DNA from: an uncultured Kouleothrix sp.
Lineage (GTDB): Bacteria > Chloroflexota > Chloroflexia > Chloroflexales > Roseiflexaceae
Assembly: GCA_937858455.1 (NCBI GenBank)
Contig: CALLYN010000933.1
Coordinates: forward strand, 1 to 9,483
Direction of reading: 5' to 3'
DNA: 9,483 nucleotides
Position 1 is the first letter of the stretch; each line of letters starts with the position of its first letter. Below are positions 1-6,285 of this stretch, in pieces. Both the position numbers and the translations under genes were made by a program. The notes beneath the pieces are model-generated. The model ran no database searches and was not told where the DNA came from. It worked only from the letters and a program-made list of their open reading frames with translations.

Positions 1-467
1 CCGGCCTCGGCTGGCTGCGCGCCGCCCCGGCACTCGGCGCGGTGCTGGCCGCGGTGGTAATCGCCTACCTGCCGCCGTTCACGCGCGCCGGCCGCACGCT
101 GCTGCTGGTGGTGGCCGGCTTCGGCCTTGCGACGATCGTGTTTGGCCTGTCGCGCTCGTTCGCGCTGTCGCTGGCGATGCTCGGGCTGCTGGGCGCGCTC
201 GACAATATCAGCGTGGTGATCCGCAGCACGCTGCTGCTCACGCGTACGCCCGACGCCATGCGCGGGCGCGTGAACGCGGTGCACTACGTTTTTATTGGCA
301 TCTCGAACGAGCTTGGCGCGTTCGAGTCCGGGCTCGCGGCCGCGCTGTTCGGCACGGTTGGCGCGGTGGTGGGCGGCGGCATCGGCACGATCCTGGTGGT
401 TGGCCTCGTGGCTCTGGTGTGGCCCGAGGTGCGCCGCCTCGGTCGCCTCAATCCCGACGAGTCGTAA
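1..467 (+). CDS. MFS transporter, C-terminal fragment (MFS_3 / EntS-like exporter)
   Basis: This is the last ~154 residues of a major facilitator superfamily permease. The frame is open from base 3 and ends at TAA 465-467, so the start lies outside the window. Four hydrophobic segments are visible: one around the first 20 residues (GLGWLRAAPALGAVLAAVV), one containing LLLVVAGFGLATIVFGL, one containing LSLAMLGLLGAL, and a Gly/Val-rich last helix before VWPEVRRL. The stretch TPDAMRGRVNAVHYVFIG followed by NELGAFESGLAAALFG is typical of the MFS_3 (EntS-like) branch, where the RGRV loop joins two late helices. The protein is an inner-membrane, proton-driven exporter by family; its substrate cannot be read from this fragment. 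It converges on the stress protein gene at 531-1004. The GTG at 42 is internal to the helix and is not a real start. Confidence 0.85.
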   Translation, partial: GLGWLRAAPALGAVLAAVVIAYLPPFTRAGRTLLLVVAGFGLATIVFGLSRSFALSLAMLGLLGALDNISVVIRSTLLLTRTPDAMRGRVNAVHYVFIGISNELGAFESGLAAALFGTVGAVVGGGIGTILVVGLVALVWPEVRRLGRLNPDES

Positions 468-477
468 CATGGCGTCA

Positions 478-514
478 GGCAGGAGGCAAGGCGATGCGCC
501 CTGTGTCTCCTGCC
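478..514. terminator. Strong hairpin between convergent genes, possible bidirectional terminator
   Basis: GGCAGGAG (478-485) pairs perfectly with CTCCTGCC (507-514). The stem continues with a G-U and two Watson-Crick pairs, then an inner GGCG/CGCC stem (490-493 / 497-500) with an ATG loop. It sits 11 bases after the MFS stop and 17 bases before the stop of the opposing gene. No T-tract follows on either strand, so it is not a classical intrinsic terminator. It could act with Rho or as a 3'-end stabiliser for both mRNAs. Confidence 0.5.
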
Positions 515-530
515 CCGTGGCTTCTGTAGC

Positions 531-1004
531 TTAGCCGCCTAGAATCGCCGCAGCTTGCGCCGCGTGCGCACCATCGGCCTGCACCAGCAGCAGCGCCGCG
601 CCCTCGTTCAGGCGCGCCACCGCGCCGTGTGCTTCATTGTCGGCCAGGCCCGCCGCCACCAAGTCGCGCAGCAGGTCGTCGGCGTGCTTGTGTGGCGCGA
701 AGCTGCCTACGTGGTCGCGCTCGGCGCCGTGGGCGTGGTCGCTGCTGTCGCCAAAGCCACCCACGTGGTCGCGCTCGGCGCCGTGGGCGTGGTCGCCGCT
801 GTCGCCGAAGCCGCCTACGTGGTCGCGCTCGGCGCCGTGGGCGTGGTCGCCGCTGTCGCCAAAGCCGCCCACGTGGTCGCGCTCGGCTTCCGGCAGCGTC
901 ACGATCTGGATCGCGCGGCGCTTGATCCCCGCCGCCACTAGCTTGGCCATCGCCTGATCGGCCATGCGCTCGTTCTCGTACAGTGCGAACAGAGGGTGGT
1001 TCAT
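531..1004 (-). CDS. YflT / general stress protein 17M-like protein with inserted His/Asp repeats
   Basis: A 157-residue protein. Residues 1-38 (MNHPLFALYENERMADQAM, then KLVAAGIKRRAIQIVT) and 101-157 (LLRDLVAAGLADNEAHGAV, then GAALLLVQADGAHAAQAAAIL) look like the two beta-alpha halves of the heat-induced stress protein YflT domain. Between them lie three 18-residue repeats with consensus AERDHVGGFGDSGDHAHG, starting at residues 40, 58 and 76, plus a partial fourth from 94. Each unit carries three His, three Asp and one Glu, so metal binding or a flexible acidic linker is possible; neither is shown. The start ATG at 1002-1004 is supported by AAGGAAGG at 1011-1018. There is no signal peptide, so the protein is probably cytoplasmic. 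Family members are stress-linked but biochemically undefined. Confidence is good for the fold and low for the function. Confidence 0.75.
   Translation of the reverse strand: MNHPLFALYENERMADQAMAKLVAAGIKRRAIQIVTLPEAERDHVGGFGDSGDHAHGAERDHVGGFGDSGDHAHGAERDHVGGFGDSSDHAHGAERDHVGSFAPHKHADDLLRDLVAAGLADNEAHGAVARLNEGAALLLVQADGAHAAQAAAILGG
708..887. repeat. 54-bp tandem repeat array, 3.3 copies, in coding sequence
   Basis: Units lie at 708-761, 762-815 and 816-869, with an 18-base partial copy at 870-887. Neighbouring full units differ by only two to four bases. The unit length is exactly 18 codons, so changes in copy number keep the stress-protein frame. The array is also open in other frames on the opposite strand, which creates spurious long reading frames there. 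Confidence 0.95.
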
Positions 1005-1029
1005 CGCAGCCTTCCTTGTCGTTTCAAGC

Positions 1030-1157
1030 GCACAACATACGCAATTCGTGATGTGCCCCTCGCAGGCAGCACAAACCGTCTGGTCTCCGCATTTTCGTAA
1101 TCGAAGCGCGAAAACTGCAGAAACTAGCTTTGATTGTGCTCGTTGCGTATATTGTGC
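1030..1157. repeat. Nested inverted-repeat (foldback) element in a low-GC gap
   Basis: The arm GCACAACATACGCAA (1030-1044) and the arm TTGCGTATATTGTGC (1143-1157) are reverse complements at 14 of 15 positions. Nested inside are AGCACAA/TTGTGCT (1068-1074 / 1134-1140) and a central hairpin, GCATTTTCG (1089-1097) with CGAAAACTGC (1109-1118, one bulged base). The segment is visibly poorer in GC than its surroundings. No target-site duplication is evident at the ends. It could be a small MITE-like element, a paired operator, or a structured 5' region upstream of the stress-protein gene. Confidence 0.5.
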
Positions 1158-1222
1158 CGATTAATGGTAGCTGCGATCTAGTCTCGGGAGAAACGCTGGC
1201 GTTACAGCTTTCGAGCGGCAGT

Positions 1223-2332
1223 TTAGCGCCCCCAGGCTACGCCTGAGTCGGCGTCGAGGTGCATGTCGTGGGTGATCTGGCGCGGCTCGCCGGCCTTGAG
1301 GGTGCCTGGCGCGTCGGCCTGCAGGCCGGCAACCCACAGGTCGAAGCTCGTGCTGCCGCCCGGCACGGCCAGAAACGCCAGCGCGCTGCCGTCGGGCGCG
1401 AACGCCGGGGCGCGCGCGCTGCCAAGGTGGGTGATCTGCGTGGCTGTGCCGCCGTCCGCCGGCATCACGAAGATGTCGGTTCCCGCGCCGGCGCGCGCGG
1501 CGAACGCCAGCCAGCGGCCATCGGCCGAGAACGCCGGGTCGTAGCTCTGCTGCAGCGCGCCTGGCAGCGGCTCAGCCCGGTCGGTGGCGATATGGTAGCG
1601 ATACAGGCTCGGCGGATCCTCGCCGACCGGGGCTAGCGCGAACACAATCGATGCGCCGTCGGGCGTGTAGGCCGGGCGCCCCACCTGGGCCTCGGCGTTG
1701 CCATATGCCTGCGCCGCCCGCCGGCCGGCCGTTGGCACGGTATACAGCGACATACGATACTCGGCGGCGGGCGAGCCGCCTGGTGGGCCAAACTGCGAGG
1801 CGAAAGCCAGCGTTGTGGCGTCGGGCGACCACGCCGGGTAGAATGCCCAGCGGCTCTGGTAGATCCGATCGTAGCTGTACACCGATGGGTCGGGGGTGTT
1901 GCTCGTGATCTGCTCCGGCACGGCGTCGAGCGCGCGCAGCAGCATAATATCGCTGCCGCTCACGGCGCGCCGCACAAATGCAACCTGCGCCGCATCCGGC
2001 GACCAAGCTGGCTGAAACGCGTCGCCGCTATGCGTCAGCTGGCGGCCGCTTGCGCCCTGCCACAGCCACAGGTTGCCATTCTGCACCAGCAGCAGCCGCC
2101 CCGGCAGATCGGCGCCGGGCGCGGCCACGGTTGGCGCCGGCTCGGCTGCGTTTGTCGCTCCTGGCGGCGGGATGGCCGCCGGGCGGATCGGCTCAAGCGC
2201 TGGCTGAAGCGTGGGCGCAGGGGCCGATGCCGCGCTGCAGCTTGCCAGCAGCGCGAGTGCAATCAGCCCGCCGCAGCCGGCCAGGCTCGGCGCGCTGATC
2301 CACTCTCGGAGGCGATCGATCAATTGTATCAT
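1223..2332 (-). CDS. TolB-like PD40 beta-propeller lipoprotein
   Basis: A predicted 369-residue exported lipoprotein. After a short amphipathic start, a hydrophobic run (GGLIALALLASC) ends in the lipobox L-A-S-C with Cys32 as the lipidation site. A Pro/Ala-rich linker covers about residues 33-78. Five PD40-type blades then follow, marked by PAWSPD (108), PAWSPD (166), PAYTPD (220), PAFSAD (266) and PAFAPD (309), each followed by a short hydrophobic strand (AFV, AFA, VFA, AFA, AFL). A last half blade is near the C-terminus. TolB-like propellers usually bind proteins or glycans at the cell surface; the ligand here is unknown. I chose ATG 2332 because it gives a compact signal peptide. An in-frame ATG at 2365, two bases after the lipid-kinase stop and with GGTGGAG upstream, is a real alternative adding 11 residues. 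It is probably co-transcribed with the lipid kinase. Confidence 0.8.
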   Translation of the reverse strand: MIQLIDRLREWISAPSLAGCGGLIALALLASCSAASAPAPTLQPALEPIRPAAIPPPGATNAAEPAPTVAAPGADLPGRLLLVQNGNLWLWQGASGRQLTHSGDAFQPAWSPDAAQVAFVRRAVSGSDIMLLRALDAVPEQITSNTPDPSVYSYDRIYQSRWAFYPAWSPDATTLAFASQFGPPGGSPAAEYRMSLYTVPTAGRRAAQAYGNAEAQVGRPAYTPDGASIVFALAPVGEDPPSLYRYHIATDRAEPLPGALQQSYDPAFSADGRWLAFAARAGAGTDIFVMPADGGTATQITHLGSARAPAFAPDGSALAFLAVPGGSTSFDLWVAGLQADAPGTLKAGEPRQITHDMHLDADSGVAWGR

Positions 2333-2367
2333 AATGCGTGTCCGTGGCAGGCCAACGCGGCGCATCG

Positions 2368-3399
2368 CTAGCGGCGCTCCACCGGCTCGCGCTCGGCGGG
2401 CGTGGCGGCTGGCCTGCGGCGGCCGAGCCAGCCCAACAAGCGGCGCCAGGCATAGCGCGGCGGCTGCACTTCGGGCCGCACCAGGTCTTCCGGCAGCGTC
2501 GGCGGCAGCAGCGCCAGCAGCGCCCCCGGCACCGCCCGAAAGGTCATCGGCGTCTGGCCGATATGGTCGCCGTCTACCTGCACCGGCAGCGGCCGGCGCG
2601 CGCTGATCTTCACCTCGCGCGCGCGGTGGTACTCGAGCTTGGAGTCGAGGTTGTAGCGCTGCGTCAGGATTGAGAGCAGCCGGAATGGCGCGCTCAAGAG
2701 CGTGCTGCCCTTGATGATACACAGGTCGAGCAGCCCGTCGTCGATGCTGGCGCGCGCCGTCACTTTCACGACACCGCCATACAGCTGGCTGTTACCCAGC
2801 ACCAGCATCAGCACGCGGCTGCGAATGGTTTTGCCGTCGATGGTGATCCGTGTCGAGGTGCCGCGGAAGCGCGTGGCCAGGTTGACGGCCCGCAGCAGGT
2901 AGGCGAAGATGCCCAGCCGGCGCTTTTCGTGCGCGCGTACCTCCGCCGTCACGGCCGCGTCGAAGCCTACGCCGCACATCAGCAGAAAGTAGCGATCGCC
3001 GGCTTGCCCCAGGTCGATCGCGTGTGGCTGGCACGCCAGCAGCGCCTCGGCGGCGGCGCGCGGCTGCAGCGGCAACCCCAGCTCGCGCACCCACACATTC
3101 ACGGTGCCAACCGGCAAGGCCCCCAGCGCCGTGCGCGTGCCGGCCAGCCCATTCACCACCTCGTTCACCGTGCCGTCGCCGCCAGCCGCAATCACGATGT
3201 CGTAGCCCTGCGCGGCAGCCTCGCGCGCGATCCGCGTGCCGTCGCCCGGCGCGCGCGTCGGCTCAATATCGACCATCCAGCCGTGCTCGCGCCACAGGTC
3301 GCGCGCCACGAAGATGTCGTGCTCGAGGCTGCCGGCCTGGCCGGCGTTCGGGTTAAAGATGATCAGCGCTCGTGTGGGGTCGTTGGTGGTGTTCTGCAT
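2368..3399 (-). CDS. Diacylglycerol/lipid kinase family protein (YegS/DagK/BmrU type)
   Basis: A 343-residue soluble lipid kinase homologue. It has the family landmarks in order: IFNPNAG (14-20), the nucleotide-binding GGDGT (73-77) followed by VNEVVNGL, a GT-V-N segment (98-101) in the place of the usual GT-N-D-F-A-R block, GVGFDA (143-148), ASIDDGLLDL (217-226) and QVDGD (274-278). Family members phosphorylate diacylglycerol, sphingoid bases or related lipids with ATP; the substrate here is not predictable. The C-terminal ~40 residues are Pro/Arg-rich and look like a low-complexity tail. The gene starts 46 bases after the zwf stop and ends just before the propeller lipoprotein. There is no Shine-Dalgarno before ATG 3399, but an extended -10 sits so close that the message may be leaderless. 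The replacement of the DFAR segment by VWVREL may alter lipid preference; this is inference. Confidence 0.88.
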   Translation of the reverse strand: MQNTTNDPTRALIIFNPNAGQAGSLEHDIFVARDLWREHGWMVDIEPTRAPGDGTRIAREAAAQGYDIVIAAGGDGTVNEVVNGLAGTRTALGALPVGTVNVWVRELGLPLQPRAAAEALLACQPHAIDLGQAGDRYFLLMCGVGFDAAVTAEVRAHEKRRLGIFAYLLRAVNLATRFRGTSTRITIDGKTIRSRVLMLVLGNSQLYGGVVKVTARASIDDGLLDLCIIKGSTLLSAPFRLLSILTQRYNLDSKLEYHRAREVKISARRPLPVQVDGDHIGQTPMTFRAVPGALLALLPPTLPEDLVRPEVQPPRYAWRRLLGWLGRRRPAATPAEREPVERR

Positions 3400-3406
3400 G
3401 CCGCAG

Positions 3407-3415
3407 AGTATACCA
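3407..3415 (-). promoter_or_regulatory. Extended -10 promoter candidate for the lipid kinase gene
   Basis: On the minus strand the sequence reads TGGTATACT, an extended -10. Only seven bases separate the hexamer from ATG 3399, so the predicted transcription start falls at or within a base of the A of the start codon. No -35 match exists at 16-17 bases upstream. The same nonamer occurs at the rRNA promoter (8741-8749). Confidence 0.5.
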
Positions 3416-3445
3416 TACCGGCGCAGCCGCGCTTGGCGCGCAGCG

Positions 3446-4981
3446 CTAGATCAAGCGCCACGCCCGCCCGTCGCGCTCGATCAGCGCGTCGGCCGAGTCG
3501 GGGCCCCACGTGCCGCTCCAGTATGGCGCTGGCTTGGGCGCGTGCCCGGCCTCCCAGCCCTCGATCACCGGCGTGATCAGCGCCCACGCCGCCTCCACCT
3601 CGTCGCGCCGGATGAACAGCGTCGCGTCGCCCAGGATCGCGTCGAGCAGCAGCCGCTCGTAGGCCTCGGGCGACTCCTTGCCGAAGCCGCTTCCGTAGTC
3701 GAATCCTAGCTCCACCGGCTGCAGCCGCAGCGACGACCCCGGCGGCTTCAGGCCGATGCGCATGGCGATGCCCTCGTTTGGCTGGATGCGCAGGATCAGC
3801 ACATTTGGCTCGGTCGCGCCGGCTGGGCCGCTGTGTCCGGCGTGGCTGCCGTGCCCGAACAGCATCAGCGGCGGCTGCTTGAACTGGATCATGATCTCGG
3901 TCAGCCGCTGCGGCAGCGCCTTGCCGGTGCGCAGGTAGAACGGCACGCCCGACCAACGCCAGTTGTCGATCGCCAGCTTCATGGCTACAAACGTCTCAGT
4001 GCTCGATCCATGCACCACGCCCGGCTCGTTGCGGTACTCGGTGTACTGGCCGCGCGCGGTATACTGCCCGGTCTCCTCTGGCGCGATCGGGCGGATCGCC
4101 TGCAGCGCTTTCACTTTCTCGTTGCGCACGGCGTCGGCGGTGAACGCGGCCGGCGGCTCCATGGCCGTGAGCGCCAGCACCTGCAGCATATGGTTCTGCA
4201 CCATGTCGCGGATGGCTCCGGCCGTGTCGTAGTAGCCGCCGCGCCCGGCCACGCCAATCTGCTCGGCCACCAGGATCTGCACGTGGTCGATGTAGCGCCG
4301 GTTCCACAGCGGCTCGAAGATGCTGTTGCCCAGCCGGAATGTCAGGATGTTCTGCACCGTCTCTTTGCCGAGGTAATGGTCGATCCGGTACACCTGGCTT
4401 TCGTCGAACACGCCCAGCACGTGCGTGTTCAGCGCCTGCGCGCTCGCCAGGTCGCGCCCAAACGGCTTCTCAATAATGATCCGCGTCCAGCCGGCGGTCG
4501 CGCGCTGGCTTGGCGGTGGGCCGTTCAACCCGGCCGCTCCCAGGTGCGTCACGATCCGCGGGTAGGCGTCGGGCGGCGTGGCCAGGTAGAACAGCCGGTT
4601 GCCCTGGCCCGGCGCCACCCCGCGCTCGGCGTCGATCCGATCGAGAAGCGCGCGCAGCCCGTCGTAGCCGGCTGCGTCGTCGAATGACGCGGTGTGGTAG
4701 TGGATCGAGCTGGCGAAGCTGGCCCACTCGGCCTCGTCGATCGGCTGCGTGCGCGAGTGCGCCGCCACGCCCTCGTGCATCTCGGCCCGGAACTGCTCGT
4801 CGCTCTTCTCGCGCCGCGCAAACCCCACCAGCGCGAACCCATCGGGCAGCAGGCCGTCGTGCCGCAGGTTGTAGAGCGCCGGCACGAGCTTGCGCTGTGT
4901 CAGGTCGCCCGAGGCGCCAAAGATGACAACGGTACAGGGCGCGGCGGTTCGTGCCGGCTGGGCAGAGGTGGGCGAGGGCAT
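3446..4981 (-). CDS. zwf: Glucose-6-phosphate 1-dehydrogenase
   Basis: Zwf oxidises glucose-6-phosphate to 6-phosphoglucono-lactone with NAD(P)+, the first step of the oxidative pentose phosphate pathway, in the cytoplasm. From ATG 4981 the protein has 511 residues, normal for the family. Visible motifs are the nucleotide-binding GASGDL (22-27) followed by RKLVPALYNL, the conserved EKPFGRDL (171-178) and the substrate/catalytic signature RIDHYLGKE (199-207) with the catalytic histidine. The later NWRWSGVPFYLRTGKALP block is also typical. The start is set by AGAAAGGA at 4990-4997; the frame runs 20 codons further to a TTG at 5041 but that extension crosses half of an inverted repeat and has no family similarity I can see. 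It lies downstream of gnd with an 83-base gap holding a stem-loop. The lipid kinase follows 46 bases later. Confidence 0.97.
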   Translation of the reverse strand: MPSPTSAQPARTAAPCTVVIFGASGDLTQRKLVPALYNLRHDGLLPDGFALVGFARREKSDEQFRAEMHEGVAAHSRTQPIDEAEWASFASSIHYHTASFDDAAGYDGLRALLDRIDAERGVAPGQGNRLFYLATPPDAYPRIVTHLGAAGLNGPPPSQRATAGWTRIIIEKPFGRDLASAQALNTHVLGVFDESQVYRIDHYLGKETVQNILTFRLGNSIFEPLWNRRYIDHVQILVAEQIGVAGRGGYYDTAGAIRDMVQNHMLQVLALTAMEPPAAFTADAVRNEKVKALQAIRPIAPEETGQYTARGQYTEYRNEPGVVHGSSTETFVAMKLAIDNWRWSGVPFYLRTGKALPQRLTEIMIQFKQPPLMLFGHGSHAGHSGPAGATEPNVLILRIQPNEGIAMRIGLKPPGSSLRLQPVELGFDYGSGFGKESPEAYERLLLDAILGDATLFIRRDEVEAAWALITPVIEGWEAGHAPKPAPYWSGTWGPDSADALIERDGRAWRLI

Positions 4982-4989
4982 CGCGCTTT

Positions 4990-4997
4990 TCCTTTCT
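4990..4997 (-). promoter_or_regulatory. Ribosome binding site that sets the zwf start
   Basis: On the minus strand AGAAAGGA precedes ATG 4981 with about 8 bases of spacing. It decides for the 511-residue product over the longer TTG-initiated frame. Confidence 0.7.
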
Positions 4998-5007
4998 ACA
5001 CGGTGCG

Positions 5008-5049
5008 GCTGAGTTTTGAGCTCGAGCGACTCAACGCTCAAAACTCAGC
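5008..5049. repeat. 14-bp perfect inverted repeat between gnd and zwf
   Basis: GCTGAGTTTTGAGC (5008-5021) and GCTCAAAACTCAGC (5036-5049) are exact reverse complements with a 14-base loop. The element fills most of the gap between the gnd stop (5065) and the zwf ribosome binding site. No T-run follows on the minus strand. It is followed on the plus strand by a partial echo (TTCAAAAC at 5051-5058), suggesting a small repeat-family element. It may stabilise the gnd mRNA, attenuate zwf, or mark a processing site. Confidence 0.75.
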
Positions 5050-5064
5050 ATTCAAAACAGCGTA

Positions 5065-5964
5065 CTACGCGCGCTTCACGGCGTGGCCGCCAAAGCCCCG
5101 GCGCATCGCCGCCAGCACTTTGGCCGCGAACGATTCGGGCTGGCGCGAGTGGAAGCGCTCGAACAGCGAGAGCGTGATCACCGGCGCCGGCACGTCTAGC
5201 TCCATCGCGGCGTGGATTGTCCAGCGCCCCTCGCCGCTGTCGTCGACATAGCCCTTCAGGCTCGTCAGGTCTGGGTCTTCACTCAGCGCCGCCTCGGTTA
5301 GCTCAAGCAGCCACGAGCGCACCACGCTGCCATAGCGCCACGCCGAGGCGATCGCGTGCAGATCCAGGCCGAACTCCTTTTTCGCGCGCATGATCTCGAA
5401 GCCCTCGGCGTAGGCCTGCATCATGCCGTACTCGATGCCGTTATGCACCATCTTCACGAAGTGGCCGCTGCCCACCGGCCCGCAGTGCACATAGCCGTCG
5501 GTCGGCGCCAGCGTGAGAAACGCCGGCTCCAGCCGCTTCACCAGCTCGTTCTCGCCGCCCACCATGATGCAGAAGCCGTTCTCGAGCCCCCACACCCCGC
5601 CCGAGGTGCCCTGGTCGATGTAGTTCAGGCCATGCTCCTGCAGCATCGCCGCGCGGCGGATGTCGTCCTTGTACATGGTGTTGCCGCCGTCGACGATCGT
5701 GTCGCCTGGCGATAGCAGCGGGATGAGCGTCTGGATCATCTGCTCGGTGACGTCGCCGGCCGGCAACATCACCCAGATCGCGCGCGGTGCGGCGAGCTTG
5801 CTCACCAGCTCTTCGATGCTATAGGCCGGGTCGGCGCCCTTGGATGCGAGCTCGTCGATCGGGCCGTGGCTGCGGTTGTGCGCCACCACGCGATGCCCGC
5901 CGCGCAGCCAGCGCTCGGCCATGCCCGCGCCCATGCGGCCTAGCCCGGTGATACCAATCTCCAT
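5065..5964 (-). CDS. gnd: 6-phosphogluconate dehydrogenase, short decarboxylating form
   Basis: This enzyme oxidatively decarboxylates 6-phosphogluconate to ribulose-5-phosphate, the third oxidative pentose phosphate step. At 299 residues it belongs to the short class (YqeC/GntZ-like, ~300 residues), not the ~470-residue class. The N-terminal Rossmann motif is GLGRMG (7-12), with N30-R31 at the cofactor-specificity position. DGGNT (92-96), the substrate-binding GTSGG (119-123, where many relatives have GVSGG) and KMVHNGIEY (171-179, with the catalytic lysine 171 and glutamate 178) are all present. Short forms are often NAD-preferring; the sequence alone does not settle this. The start ATG 5964 has a strong AAAAGGAG at 5972-5979. 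It is the promoter-proximal gene of a gnd-zwf unit and is divergent from glucokinase. Confidence 0.95.
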   Translation of the reverse strand: MEIGITGLGRMGAGMAERWLRGGHRVVAHNRSHGPIDELASKGADPAYSIEELVSKLAAPRAIWVMLPAGDVTEQMIQTLIPLLSPGDTIVDGGNTMYKDDIRRAAMLQEHGLNYIDQGTSGGVWGLENGFCIMVGGENELVKRLEPAFLTLAPTDGYVHCGPVGSGHFVKMVHNGIEYGMMQAYAEGFEIMRAKKEFGLDLHAIASAWRYGSVVRSWLLELTEAALSEDPDLTSLKGYVDDSGEGRWTIHAAMELDVPAPVITLSLFERFHSRQPESFAAKVLAAMRRGFGGHAVKRA

Positions 5965-5971
5965 GATGCAG

Positions 5972-6010
5972 CTCCTTTTCGCTTGCTATTCGCGGATGCT
6001 CGGCATTATA
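5972..6010 (-). promoter_or_regulatory. gnd -10 box and ribosome binding site
   Basis: The minus strand carries a perfect TATAAT (6005-6010) with a predicted start near 5998, giving a leader of about 35 bases, and AAAAGGAG at 5972-5979, seven bases before the ATG. No convincing -35 box is present 17 bases upstream, so an activator may be needed. Confidence 0.5.
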
Positions 6011-6160
6011 ACCCTGCTTCGCGGTTAGCGCGGGCCACGGCCTCGCCATGATCTGCGATCTGCCTGCCTTCGGCGGATGCCCGCGCGGCCTGCGATTGAG
6101 TAGTCGCGGTTTGCCCTCCGGCGTTACACACTCGACAAAGCTTGCGCCTCGGTGTACCAT

Positions 6161-6189
6161 TTGCCCATCGCGCGTTTGGTTGCTATACA
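6161..6189 (+). promoter_or_regulatory. Promoter candidate for glk
   Basis: TTGCCC (6161-6166) is followed by exactly 17 bases and then TATACA (6184-6189), preceded by TGC, which makes an extended -10. The predicted start near 6196 gives a leader of about 90 bases. The architecture matches the two rRNA promoters in this window. Confidence 0.6.
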
Positions 6190-6285
6190 GCGTCTCAGTC
6201 GTCTATCTCTCAGCTGGTGCCGCGGATAGAGCGAGCAGATACCGGCTGTTCAATCTACGCCAATGTTGTGTGCTAGGAGGAATCT

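Larger units (their letters stand above)
5965..6285. other. Divergent intergenic control region, gnd-zwf versus glk
   Basis: These 321 bases separate the divergent gnd and glk genes. They hold a TATAAT for gnd near the left end and a -35/-10 pair for glk at 6161-6189. The predicted starts are about 200 bases apart. A 6-bp inverted repeat, TCTATC/GATAGA (6202-6207 / 6225-6230), lies in the glk leader. I see no clear regulator palindrome and no convincing gene in the stretch. Confidence 0.6.

Noticed and set aside
708..887. CRISPR-like array
   Set aside because: The units are contiguous 54-bp repeats without distinct spacers and they encode protein in frame.
555..957. Three long plus-strand reading frames across the repeat array
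   Set aside because: They are opposite-strand by-products of a GC-rich 54-bp unit with no stops; none has a ribosome binding site or recognisable domain, and the minus-strand frame has a YflT-like fold at both ends.
1143..1157. TATATT as a plus-strand -10 box
   Set aside because: No acceptable -35 lies 16-18 bases upstream and no plus-strand gene follows; the sequence is better explained as an arm of the inverted repeat.
2333..2722. A 130-codon upstream extension of the propeller lipoprotein frame
   Set aside because: It overlaps the conserved C-terminal half of the lipid kinase in another frame, reads as Arg/Ala/Gly-rich low complexity, and would bury the lipoprotein signal peptide.
4982..5041. 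A longer zwf starting at TTG 5041
   Set aside because: The added 20 residues cross one arm of the inverted repeat, and ATG 4981 has a good Shine-Dalgarno sequence.
6202..6230. TCTATC/GATAGA hairpin in the glk leader as a riboswitch
   Set aside because: Only six A/T-rich pairs, with no conserved riboswitch core that I recognise.
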